From assembly GCA_944548615.1 (NCBI GenBank), contig OX155980.1:59010533-59074532 (forward strand): a stretch of 64,000 bases of DNA, in the 5' to 3' direction. The notes beneath the pieces were generated by a model. It was not told the origin of the DNA. It made no database searches and was given only the letters and a program-made list of their open reading frames with translations. A program made the translations under genes and the position numbers. Source of the DNA: Micropterix aruncella. Taxonomy: Eukaryota; Arthropoda; Insecta; Lepidoptera; Micropterigidae. Each line of letters begins with the position of its first letter. Within the stretch, counting starts at the first letter, position 1. Shown one piece after another: positions 1 to 10,359 of this stretch.

Positions 1-530
1 ACGAGAAATGATGATTAAGAGAATCGATATCCGGCCTATCCGGTAGATATATTTAATATCTAGCGGAAAATCCTTGGCTTTGGCCGGATTTTGTGGAAAT
101 TTATAATTCTCTTACTTGGAATAAGATGTTTATTTTATAGCAGAATCGTTTCGAAAGTGCCTTTTGCCTGGCACTGAGCTTGAAGTGATGTGGCTACCAA
201 ATCTAGTAAATGGTTACCAAATGGTGACCCCACTCTCAGCAGCTGTAGCTATGTATATAGCCACTGAGCTACCGCGTGTGTCGTGGGTAGCTACTGAGGA
301 AATGATAGGTCGGCTCTTGTAAACCAATGCTGGTGATTTCCTGACGGGCGTTTCACGGTTGCTGCGCGTGAAAGAGCGCGCCGCACGCCCGTGTCGCCCT
401 GTGATCTCATCTGAGCGTCTTAGTCCAGGCGCCAGCGGTAATTGTTGGAACTTGCTCTAGGGAACTTGCCGTATCGTAACTAAAATAAGTTAATAGTAAA
501 CAGCAAGTTATTAAAATGTTCGGGGTAAGT
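1..530. other. No gene recognised; mixed-composition intergenic DNA
   Basis: I see no coding match. A near-palindrome lies at 44-62 (TAGATATATTTAATATCTA) and a GC-richer patch at about 340-440. Nothing else can be assigned. Confidence 0.5.
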
Positions 531-544
531 TATTAAAATGCATG

Positions 545-1040
545 GGTTATCAAAACGGGCTATCATATAATGCTATACAGAATTTCGTGTTTGTGCTGTT
601 GACCTTTGAGAAGTCCCTTAGTTGGAGCCAACCCTGGGTGAAGCAGCCCTGTCTCGGTGAACATAATAAAGAATACGTATACAAAAAATAGTTTCTGTGC
701 TGTTTACCGTTAAGGAGTCTCCTCGTCGGGAGCCAATCCTGGATGCAGCAGCCATGTCATGGAGAAATTTAGAACGGGCTATCATAATTAAATGCGTTTA
801 AAAATTGTGTGTCTGGGCTATTAACCGTGAAAGAAGAGCATCGTCGGGAGCCGATCCTGGGTGTAGAATCAGGTCATGCTCACTATAAAAATGCATTGTC
901 ATCGGAACTAAGCCAACAAGTAAAATTTAAAGTGCATAAAATAAGAGGAAGTTGTTCTAATTCAGCTTTCAAGATTCGACCTAAACAAACTAATATACTA
1001 ACATACATTGCAAGGTAAATAAAACCTTGTAAAAAATGGG
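545..1040 (+). repeat. VNTR-bearing dispersed element, copy 1
   Basis: Units beginning GCCAACCCTGGGTG or a close variant recur at about 627, 732 and 850, spaced 105 and 118 bp. Each carries the shared words GTGCTGTTGACCGTTGAG and TTAGAACGGGCTATCATAA. After the last unit comes a unique tail (GGTCATGCTCACTATAAAAATG, then CATTGTCATCGGAACT) that also follows the array at 45480-46100. The copy ends near AAATAAAACCTTGTAAAAAA at about 1015-1036. Five copies of this family occur in the window. The small open frame at 809-1018 lies inside the repeat and is not a gene. Confidence 0.75.
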
Positions 1041-1825
1041 CCTCATTGCAAAATTAAACAAAATGTTACTCCATCTACTTTTATTCGTTATAGTATATAT
1101 GATATGATAACTGCATACCTAGCTACATTACTTGTTTATATTGTAGCTACATTATAATTGAACGTATTCATTAGGGAGCATTGCCTTGAACACGTTGCGG
1201 AATAACTTCAGCGGGATACGCGGGATCACATAGAAATATTTGGAAAACAGGATGTTAGAGATATTTGTTTATTTATTTATTTAATGATTGCATAGACATT
1301 TAAGTGCAAGAGCACAAAATAAAATAAAAATAATTTACAACATATTACAACGACAAAATGAAATACAATGACAATGACAGTTTTATTTTAAAGTTTTATT
1401 TATTTAGCAGTTTAATTTAGATTAGCTTATTATCAGTGTTACATCACTGATAATATTTATCACAGAAGTTTAATTTAGATTAGCTTATTATTAACTGATT
1501 AGACCACATCAGTGATTTAATATCATCACTTTCTTACCCATAGGGGGTAAGAGAGTGAAGTGTTCGCGAAATGAACACGTTCGCAAAATGTTCGAAGTGT
1601 AAGGAAGTGATGAAAGCACGTTTTATGAATCCCGGTAATAGAATAAAACATACGCATAAAACATACCAAAATCAGAAAGTGACAAATGATTTTTCTGATG
1701 TGAATTAAAAACATCAACATCAAAAACAAATCATATTTCACGCGCCGTCACTGATACCGTCCGTCAATCTCTGTCCCTTTCATGTCCCGCTTTGTTTAAC
1801 AAGACGGAGTGAGCACGCAATTAAT
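1041..1825. other. AT-rich intergenic DNA with short duplications
   Basis: No gene is recognised. A TTTATTTATTTATTTA run at about 1266-1282 followed by LINE-tail-like sequence may be the end of an unclassified retroelement. The word GTTTAATTTAGATTAGCTTA occurs twice, near 1408 and 1470, so there is a local duplication. The 1526-1741 open frame on the minus strand has no recognisable features. Confidence 0.4.
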
Positions 1826-2950
1826 TTATTTATTTATTTAAGAATTAATTACTATGAAACATTGATTAGCGTATAAAAAATAACAGGAACCGAATGACAA
1901 AACCTTAACCTTTTGCTTATTTGTTTCTGTCACCCAACTGGGACTAGCCCGTTCTGGGGTGGATAGGACTCCAATATTACAATCAAGTTGGCTTGATTGC
2001 TTGGTTGCTTATAAATATACAAGTTTTAGTAAAAAGCTAATGACACTAAATTGCCCTAAAATGTGGTCTTCAGAATAAAATTAAAAAATAATATTAATAA
2101 AAAATATATATATATATATATTTAAAGATAATATAATAAATAAAATGCAATTCCATTATTTAATCGGCAATAAATATCATATAAAATTCAATTAAATAAA
2201 ATAAATAAAGTTATATGTGAGAAAAGAAAGAAACAGTCATTAATATTTATTAATATAAAATTACCTAGTCTAGAAAGTATACTTCATTGTCAAAGTCAAA
2301 TAATTTTTGGTAGTTAGTTCAATGTTAAAATATACTTAACATATATGTTTAAAAATATGTTAAGTTTTATTATACTATTATTTCTAACATTTGATGTATG
2401 GTTAGTCTGTCATGATTCGATAACCATTTCTTTAATTTATTTTTTCATCAATTAATATCAAATTCATTTTTATTTCCATATTGATCAGATTGTAAAATCT
2501 CGGCGCAATAAAAGAGTAATGTCTTTGTCCAAATGATGTTTTCCTTCTGGGTATTATTAAGCTATTTTCTAAAACTTGTCTCGTTGGTCGCCGGTTCTGA
2601 ATTATTCCTAAATTTGAGTTACTGACCAAAAATAGCCTTAAGAGGGAAGTTTTTAGAAAAAGTTGCCTACAGTCAAGAACTTTAGCTTCCTTATAAAGTT
2701 TATTAGTGGGATGGCGATATGGTCTACGTAGATTTTTTTTAAATATAAATTTCTGCGCAACTTGCAATGGCTCTAGCAGGGTTTTACCGTAAGTAATAAG
2801 CAATTCACATAAAGCATAATAAACAGTTTTTAGTGTTTTGGAATCCAGAATATTCCTCAGCTCTTTGAAAACAATTCCAAGGATTCGCACCTTCGCTAAT
2901 GCTACTCATATTCCAACCAGGCGACCCTTTGGCTACTAATTAGAATAATT
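1826..2950 (-). pseudogene. 5'-truncated jockey-like LINE, family J1 copy 1
   Basis: On the minus strand, 2890-2432 encodes 152 residues from the C-terminal part of a non-LTR reverse-transcriptase polyprotein, downstream of the catalytic domain. Recognisable stretches are FKELRNILDSKTLKTVYYAL and FGQRHYSFIAPRFYNLINME, which are typical of the region after the RT palm in jockey-type elements. The same protein and 3' sequence recurs on the plus strand at 10360-12090, and the 3' UTR alone recurs at 50036-50575. The 3' UTR runs from 2431 down to a (TAAA)n-like tail near 1826. The catalytic RT domain and ORF1 are missing, the usual 5' truncation of target-primed retrotransposition. Not functional. 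Confidence 0.82.
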
Positions 2951-3109
2951 GAAAACTAATTTCACTACAAAAGCTCAATTTTTATATTGAACTCGTCATT
3001 CGTTCTGCTGTGGTTATTCTTAAAAGTGCTCATAGCGGATATCACAAGGATAAGGCCTTAGAATCGCAACAAATATAATGTTATTTCTCAGAAGTACTTT
3101 TGCAGATGG

Positions 3110-3620
3110 TTAAAAAATCGGTTGTTGCACCCCAAGATTTTCCCGACAAGCAGACTCTCCCCTCCTCCCGCCCCCCGCTAAACCACTCAACCACCAAATG
3201 TCAACCCCCAAACCACCCCCTGCCAACATCCCTATCCACTCGACCCCCCCCCCTCCCCACCCGATAGTGATTGTGACTATGATAGCAAAAGTAGTATATT
3301 TTAGTATTTTGTTGTATTTTGGTGGTAATCAAATGATTCTCCAAAACTATTTTCCATTATGATGATGTAATTTTCCAAAAAATGCGTCGCTCGTGTAAGA
3401 GATATTTCAACTAAAACTTTACAGTGTAGTTTCGGCCCTACCGAATCTGTGTACGAATGTTAGTCTCTATCTGCAATATTTTGAGATTGAAGTATGACTA
3501 GCATGCCCTGGTGATCCGATTTCTCTACAGTTTTTTTAACTCTTGCCATGCGAAATGCTGCTTGGATGCCTTATTTCAGCTTGACCTGATGAAGCGTTTG
3601 GGCGCTATCGTGAAGGAATA
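3110..3620 (+). repeat. Dispersed repeat family F, copy 1, with a C-rich tract
   Basis: Begins GGTTGTTGCACCCCAAGA, like the copy at 5035, and is interrupted at 3155-3260 by a strongly C-rich low-complexity tract with runs of up to nine C. It resumes with TTTCGGCCC, TTTGAGATTGAAGTATGACT and GATGAAGCGTTTGGGCGCTA, ending near 3620. Family F also occurs at 5035-5590, 5745-6240 (inverted) and 13690-14010. Confidence 0.65.
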
Positions 3621-4090
3621 TATATAGATACAATGAAGTGCATTCACAATACTTTCCATCTGCCGGCAAAGTAAAATCAAGTGATGGTGAACCCAGCTTG
3701 GGACCCATAACTTGAGTAGAATTAGTCAAATGTGTCGAGTTTCACAGTGCAGAGTCGAGTTTTACAGTCGTGTACGTATTAAGGAGTGTAGGTTTCATTT
3801 CCTGTTCGATGACCGGCAGTTGCACACGTAACCCACTTATACAACCATCGATATATGAGCATTATATCGATGCTTACAACCGATCAATTGGCGAACTCTG
3901 AAACGGGGTTGAGTTCTGTCAGATCCAAATAGCAGCTAACGGTTCCGTGCAACTCAAGCCATTATGACCTGTTCGCTATTTTGGCTAAGCCTAACTCACC
4001 GTTGAACTCCCGTACCGAAGCATCCCCAGAGATGCACGAATCCAGAAAGGGCTTTCTTTTCCCTGCCATATCTGTGTTGGGATTGGATAT
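3621..4090. other. Intergenic, nothing recognised
   Basis: Moderate GC sequence with no coding match. Its right part may be a divergent lead-in to the GC-rich repeat starting near 4090, but I cannot align it to the second copy by eye. Confidence 0.35.
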
Positions 4091-4890
4091 GGGATCGGAT
4101 CCTCTCGGGGACGACCTCGGGCGTTGCTAGGCGGTTTCCGCATCGTGCGGCGTTAGCTAATCGATTGTGCACTCCAGTGAATAACCGGGAGGTCTACAAA
4201 TAATTTTATATGTTTCCTAAGCAGCGGGGATGGTTGTAGACCTAATGTCAGCTGCTCTTGAAACGGTCTGTTGGCAACCCGATCCCGGGTAAAAGACGGG
4301 CAAGGCGTCACAGTCCGCGATAAATTCGAACTGAATTACCGCTAACATGCGATTTCGAACCAGCGACCAGACTGAAGTACGGAGAAAGCCTGCCAAATCT
4401 GGTAGTGAGGGCGTGAGGTCAGCGCGCTGTTTTTACTTCCCAGTGCCTCGCGACAAGGCGTTGGTATCTCACGGGAGCTAGAGAGTGGTCTAACTTTTCC
4501 GCTAAGTCTTAACGTTCACTCCCAGTAGATAGAACGACCTGATGTCGTTAAAACTTCCTGGGGTGAATGGTTCGCCCGTTTTTTTGATACCTCTAGATGT
4601 CAGATCCAAAATTAAACCGCGTCTTTCGGATTTTGCATACTTTCTTTCCACTGGCGCCTGTACTAACGTAGGTACATAAGGCACGTCGCAGACGCTATTT
4701 CTGGACGAACGAGACAGTCGCTTCGCATAGCCCCTCAGCTGCCTGGACGCGCTTCCAAGTACCCATTCACCGGCGTCGATACAATTAATACGCGCAATTC
4801 GAGAGGACTATCGCGGCCAGCGAAGCATCAACAGATAAGGGATCAAACCTGGATCAGCTGCTAACTAAGTTTAAGTCGAACTTCCTCCTT
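4090..4890 (+). repeat. GC-rich dispersed repeat family G, copy 1
   Basis: This block is much GC-richer than its surroundings and is homologous to 37915-38575. Shared words in the same order are GTGCGGCGT, AGCTGCTCTTGAAACG against AACTGCTCTTGAAACG, ACCCGAT, AAGGCGTTGGT, and near the end TCGTTAAAACTTCCTG and GGTTCGCCCGTT. The plus orientation is arbitrary. This copy continues past that end word with about 300 bp of GC-rich sequence. No long open frame is present, so it is probably non-coding; it could be a piece of a retrotransposon UTR. Class unknown. Confidence 0.65.
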
Positions 4891-5034
4891 GTACTGATCT
4901 GAATTTGTTAATGAGAACCGGCAACATAACGCCTTGCGACTTATTCACTCAGTCTACGCGCGCAGGATAAATTGTAATAGCAGCCGATGTCACTCCGGCA
5001 CAGGGGTGGGATTGGGGGACGGGCCTTTACAAAA

Positions 5035-5590
5035 ATGGGTTGTCTCACCCCAAGACTTTACGGCAAGTAGCCAGGGACTTATTTCATCTGAATATTCATT
5101 TCACAAATAAAGTCGATAAGCGATGGCGAAAATTTGAACTTCGAACGCGCGTCATCTCATTCAATTTAAAAACCGAATTGAAAACGCAGGTCGCCGTGAG
5201 CCTTTTATTTCGAATTTCGAAGAGCCACGCTTTTGCAAGCGTTGGCGCTTTTAAGGACCTTACTATTTAATTAATAAATGCGGAATTTAAATATTATTTT
5301 TTTCGCTTGTATATGAGATATTCTAACCAAAATTTCACAATGAGATTTCGGCCCAACAAGGTATCTGTATACCAAATTTACAAGGCTCTTAGTACAATAT
5401 TTCAAGATTTAAGTATGATACGCGCGCCCTCTGGTGGACCGATTTCAACCACAATATTTTCAAATCTCGTCATGACTAAATGATACCTGCATGCCAAATT
5501 TCAGATCAATCGGATGAAGCGTTTGGGCATTATCGTAAAAGAATACCACAAACACACACATGCAGACATATAGACACAGATATGCTTGAG
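5035..5590 (+). repeat. Foldback repeat, left arm (family F copy 2)
   Basis: Reads GGTTGTCTCACCCCAAGAC, then TTTAAATATTATTTTTTTCG, GATTTCGGCCCAACAAGG, TTTCAAGATTTAAGTATGAT, TGCATGCCAAATTTCAGAT and GATGAAGCGTTTGGGC. The same series of words appears in reverse complement at 5745-6240, making a large inverted repeat about a centre near 5670. Confidence 0.7.
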
Positions 5591-5744
5591 TGGAAATAAT
5601 CTTAATCGTCTACACATCGAAAAATATTTTAGATTGGCGAAAAAATCAACTGACGGGGAGAAAAAGTATTTTGAACGCGCAAATGTTATTTCGAGATGTC
5701 GGTTATATAAATTTTGATTTTGACCCCCATCCCCCACCCCTTGA

Positions 5745-6240
5745 GACGAATAAGACCATTTTCAGTCTGAATTCTCTCTGTAGGTCTGTGTGTGTCTGTT
5801 TGTGTGCCTGTGTGTATGTATTTCTCCATGATAGCGACCAACGCTTAATCCGATTGACCTGAAATTTGGCTTGCAGGCGTTATTTGGTAATGGCAAGAGT
5901 AGAAAAGATTGTGGTTGAAATCGGTACATTAGATGGCGTGCTAGTTATACTTCAATCTCCAAAATATTGGACTTGTTGGGCCGAAATTATATTGTGAAGT
6001 GTTGGTTATAATATCTATGAAAGCGACAAAAATAATATTTAAATCCCATCATACCAATGTATAAGGGAATCAAATATTTAAATTTTCTACGTCGCGTGTT
6101 TTATATCGCGGGACGTCAGTTCGAAATTTAAATATTCATTGCGTTGTGTCGCTCGTACGAAATTCAAATGTTTTACGGTGAATTTTACGGCGACGCGCGC
6201 CTGCAATTTGATTTTTAAATTGAATGAGATGACGTTTTTG
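5745..6240 (-). repeat. Foldback repeat, right arm (family F copy 3, inverted)
   Basis: Reverse complement of the left arm with many substitutions: GGCCGAAAT, ATCTCCAAAATATTGGA, GATTGACCTGAAATTTGGC and AATAATATTTAAATCCC are the inverted counterparts. Divergence between arms is substantial, so the foldback is old. Internal open frames at 5501-5862 are on both strands of the hairpin centre and are not genes. Confidence 0.7.
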
Positions 6241-6894
6241 GCTAGTTGCCGGGAAAGTCTAAGGGTGACACAACCGCGTTTTTGTTGTTCTCGTCTGACT
6301 TTTCAGAGAAATAAATCTAGAAAAACAATAGATAAAAATAGGTTTTCCCAGTTGGACCGTCGCCTGATCAAATTTCTTGTAGTTAAAAAAATACCTGAGT
6401 TATAAAATATTTATATAAATCACTTTTCTGCCCCCCCCCCCCCCCCCCCCCCTATGAGTCGAGGGCCGCCGGTGATCGCCGACTAGCCGACTGGCCAGTC
6501 CGGGCCTGCAACTGCTGTTGTCCAGAGTTGATTGAATTGCTGTTAATCACCATCCGGTTCTGCGGGTCAGTATATAGGCGGAGAACTACTGCTGTTACTG
6601 CGTATAATACTTGCGCTCGGGGATGGGCATTGAAAATATTTTAAGAAAAGGCTTCCTTTCCACGCGGTAGAGCGTTTAAAGCCATCGTCTCGGGATTCGG
6701 GGTACTTCTTATTTTAATGGCTTCCCGGATCATGCGAGGAAACTAATCTTTAGAGTTTACTCCTTTAGAATCGATTTCATTTAAAGCCCCCGGTACGAAC
6801 ATTTGATGGGTAGTTCACTCCTGGGGTGGAAGTTCTCTGACACATATCGATGAGCTGCTTAGGGCCCAAACCTCATTTTAAAAATTACGTGTCG
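6241..6894. other. Intergenic with a poly-C run
   Basis: A run of about 22 C lies at 6431-6452, directly followed by GC-rich sequence to about 6620. The rest is unremarkable. No coding match is seen. Confidence 0.5.
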
Positions 6895-7300
6895 TCGGCC
6901 AATGAGATTCCCTTCGGAATCGCTATACAATGAAACATCGGTCCTCAATATTAGAAAGCTTTATATAAAAAGTATCGTCACCCATTTCCATAAAAATGTC
7001 AGCAAACAAGTGACCAGATGCCCTATCACAATACCAGGTCAGCAACTGTTAAACAATTCCTTGTCTCTGAAACGAGAACTGCATTTGCTCAGCGGCATTA
7101 TCTTTTTATAGCTCCTCGAGCCTACAATAAAGTTGAAAGCTTTAATAGCAACATATAAACAGCAATAACTAGCAATAAACTGTATAATAGCAACATACAA
7201 TCAGCAATAACTAGCAATAAACTGTAAATAGCAATATTATTTTAAAGAAACTAATCCATACTTGGCTTCTAAATATGGGTAGGGTCAAACGTTAATTTTA
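6895..7300 (+). pseudogene. LINE reverse-transcriptase C-terminal fragment, family J6
   Basis: The first frame reads LYNETSVLNIRKLYIKSIV, typical of the C-terminal region of non-LTR retrotransposon pol proteins. A frameshift near 7060 moves the homology to another frame, which reads TAFAQRHYLFIAPRAYNKV, the conserved terminal block seen in J1 as FGQRHYSFIAPRFYN. The two halves in different frames show it is broken. No catalytic domain remains. The following ~150 bp with repeated AGCAATAACTAGCAATAAACTGTA words is a short local duplication in the 3' region. Confidence 0.7.
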
Positions 7301-7378
7301 AATCTTAAAGAATAAGAAATTGCAACTTTTTATGTCATATAAAATCGAAGACTATCGCGGTTGTTTGACATTATAAAT

Positions 7379-7500
7379 AGGATAGAAAACGAATTTACAT
7401 TATAAAATGTACCTATGTCCAGGGTAGACAACGGCGGCTGCAACGTCACCGAAACGTCGGGTGCTACAAATTTCACGCGGTAAATTCGTTTTCTATTTTT
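7379..7500. repeat. Hairpin with GAAACGTCGG core
   Basis: GATAGAAAACGAATTTAC near 7381 is inverted as GTAAATTCGTTTTCTATT near 7481, enclosing about 80 bp that contain GCAACGTCACCGAAACGTCGG. CGAAACGTCGG words of this kind are widespread near retroelement ends in animals; here no attached coding sequence is visible. Could be a solo terminus of an unidentified element. Confidence 0.5.
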
Positions 7501-8559
7501 ATCTGTTTTTCAATTTATCTGACCATCTGACTATCTATTAATTTAAAAATGTTGACTATCTATTAAGTCATATACCCATTTATTTTCTAAATTTATATTA
7601 TTTATAAGTAATATCATTTAATATAATTAATTTCTACGGCTGCTATTATAAAAAGTAACCTATGTATCTTTTATAAAATGTAAATTAAATTTTAGTTTAA
7701 TTTAGTAATTGTAAAACTTTTATCATTTAAAAAGTGTTAGCCGTATGATTACGTTGATAGAAAATCGCTCGTTGCGAACCCCTGGAAGTCGTTAATCACT
7801 AGACGATCAGTTCAGTTCCCTCAATACGAAACTATCTGCATTATGAATAGCAATTTTACAGTGAAACGGGCGGACCTCGTACGAATGCGATGCGATAGTC
7901 ACACCTCTATTCGGAAAAAAGAGGGGATTCGCGCTTATATATTTTAGTCTGTGGTTTAGATAATTGATTAGAATACTAAAAAATAATAATAATACAAATA
8001 ATATTTTTTTATTCAAATATCTTAAAATTTTCCTTTACACAACCGTGGCACTCTAGTGGGACTCCCGAAGTGAGCTCGCCTTAATACAGGGGTACCTAGC
8101 AAGGTTGCACTTTAGCATAACAGAAAGATAAAAATACCTGCATTTAATGTACATAGGTATGCGTTTTATAACCTAGGCTCAGACAGATGTGTATGTATAC
8201 AACTTTAGAAGCACACAACGGAATTTTCTTAACTCTGCATTTTCTCAAGCATTTTCCATTGGATGTATATGTAAATGTAAATAAATAAATAAAAAGCCTA
8301 GCGTTAAAAAAAAGCGTCACGTTTCTTGTCAAAGTGACTTTTCGCCAAGCTGAAAACAGCAATAAAACGTGAAAATAGGCAGGGAGTTGATGCAATCATT
8401 TGTATACAATGATTATAGCTGAATTTTCACTAAACAACATGAAGAGATTTTGTTTTGTTACATATATCTGTGCATGGGAAAACTACGCTTAGATTTTACC
8501 CCGCAACGTTGAATGTTGGACCTTGTGATTTATTGATTGTAATTGAAAATTAAAATTTT
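7501..8559. other. AT-rich intergenic, nothing recognised
   Basis: Short minus-strand open frames at 7807-8016 and 8144-8395 have low-complexity, hydrophobic or basic composition with no family resemblance. I see no RNA gene. Confidence 0.45.
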
Positions 8560-8955
8560 ATTGGAAATTGCAGCCGTTTAAATTGGAAAGGTAAATCCGT
8601 TGGTATTATTAGAATCCTCGAAATTTTTACTCTTTCTCCAGTTCCACATCCAATCAGCATTATGCTCTCTATTGTGAAGGTTTTTATAGATTTTAAGAGC
8701 AAACGTGTATCATTACCCGATTTGGGTAGATTAAGGTTTCGTAATAAAATAATAGGACTCCCTACTTTTAAAATCAATTTATGTGAGGTCAATCCAGAGG
8801 GTTTTAAGGAGTTGAGACATTCTGTCGGGAAATGTACAGCCTCTTGCAGGTCAAGAACAGTGTCTACAGAGTAGTATGTTTGCGTATGTGCATTGCTCTT
8901 CGAGAGAATTAAGTAATTTACCTTACCTACTTGATTGTTAGTAGGTAACAAAATA
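8560..8955 (-). pseudogene. Helitron helicase C-terminal fragment
   Basis: Minus-strand frame 8951-8550 reads PTECLNSLKPSGLTSHKLIL, then KVGSPIILLRNLNLPKSGND and IIPTDLPFQFKRLQFPIKF. This is the conserved late segment of the Pif1-like helicase domain of Helitron Rep/Hel proteins (family consensus around LKVGxPIMLLRNLxP and FKRLQFPV). Helitrons transpose by rolling-circle replication using this ATP-dependent helicase with an HUH nuclease. Here only about 110 codons remain: the Walker motifs and the Rep domain are absent upstream, and the coding match stops at QFPIKF before the final conserved motif. A dead relic, with no recognisable Helitron ends nearby. Confidence 0.82.
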
Positions 8956-10033
8956 ATTATCTCATAGTACCGAGGACTAGTCTCAGAAATTATATTATTA
9001 ATTACTGGATAAACGTTGTCGACAAATTCTTAATGATTATTTACCAAAAGGAAAAGGTTTTGATTGTTTAGATTAATTATCTCATTGACTTATGACATTT
9101 GCCCATTTTCTATTTTGAGCAACTATTTTCTATTTTGCTGTTTATTGTGTATAGACAACGAAACCCTCATAATTATTTTGAGTTTTAATCTACTTACATT
9201 CGGTCAACGATAAGATCTTTTCAATGAAGTATTTATTTCATCAGCTCATATCCCCATCGTTACAACCGGGGAGCGTCTCTTCCTAGGGCTCTCAAAAAGA
9301 GTGAATAGACTGATTTCGTAAACGGAAATCAGACTGAGCCAGTAGGCCAGGTCCGAAGGGAGGGGCATCACGACGAAATTACTTTACTATCACGGACAAA
9401 CCCTCATCTCATCCATCAGCCGCTTTTTGATGAGTTTTATGCCGATGAGCCTCTATGCCGATGAGTTTTAGTTCAATATACGAGTAGTACCACTAATATA
9501 AATGCATTTAAAGTAAACAACATAAATTGTCTTACTTTTACTTACCTAGTTGAAGTATTGAGGTGACGATATGTTCACATTCCACCAGAAACTGCAAATA
9601 TTCGATCGCCTAATTGAATTCTTACCTTTTAGCCATCTGCGGATTGGGTGCGCTGCTTAGTCATCAACAAGTTACAGGCTAATCTTATTGGAGGCCGAAA
9701 ATTGGTTAAGGCAATAATCTAGCTTATTAAACATAATCATAAAATTATTTCTCTCTTGAATAACGATACCAAAGTATCCTTAACTGAACCTTTAACTTTT
9801 AACGCTTTTGTCTCTCGACCGCGGTGAGATATTTTATTTCCAATAAAAAATACGATAATTCGCGCCCTTTGCTGCACGGTCACAGGCGTGGGTATGTCGT
9901 TACGCCAACATCAAAGAAAGGACAAGGTTAACAATTCGGATAAAGGAGATGAGCGTCTAGGTGAATTGATTTATTTATTTAATATGTTTTAACTAAATTT
10001 CGTAAAAAGTATAATGGGAAATGTGTTTTGTAT
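8956..10033. other. Intergenic, nothing recognised
   Basis: AT-rich with a short stem at about 9309-9332 (CTGATTTC, 6-8 base loop, GAAATCAG) and the word GCCGATGAG twice near 9440-9470. No coding match. Confidence 0.45.
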
Positions 10034-10198
10034 TTGACAAAGGGTAATGTGGCATGACTCGATCCGTGACGGAGCCCGCCCACGCATTTGTCGCAACGGC
10101 CGCAACGCGACCAGCGCGTCGGCCGCGTGCGCACTGTTTTGATCCGGTGCGATTGATGAGTGCGCGGGAGGACACGCCACGCCGCATTACCCCGTCAA
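10034..10198. mobile_element. Small GC-rich MITE with terminal inverted repeats
   Basis: The left end TTGACAAAGGGTAATGTGGC is inverted at the right end, whose reverse complement reads TTGACGGGGTAATGCGGC. The 165 bp between are strikingly GC-rich against AT-rich flanks and code for nothing convincing, although overlapping frames stay open on both strands because of composition. Superfamily unknown; no clear target duplication was found by eye. Confidence 0.55.
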
Positions 10199-10359
10199 CC
10201 CACTCATTTTCCTTTCTCCTACTATCTCTATTCGTGATCGATTACATCTTCTATGTAACTGTGTCTTTGATCTTCACCAGGGCCGAATTAAATTAAAACT
10301 ACGTTGTAGGTGGTGTCTGTCTACCTATAGTTCGGCCACAATAAAGAAAGCCCTCCAAT

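Noticed and set aside
4330..4380. GGTTCGAAATC on the minus strand as a tRNA T-loop
   Set aside because: No cloverleaf or A box could be fitted around it; it lies in the GC-rich repeat family G.
7430..7470. Hammerhead ribozyme in the CGAAACGTC context
   Set aside because: The required CUGAUGA box is not found at a suitable distance on either strand.
9993..10296. Overlapping Arg/Ala-rich frames on both strands
   Set aside because: They lie in a 165 bp GC-rich MITE with terminal inverted repeats; composition explains the openness.
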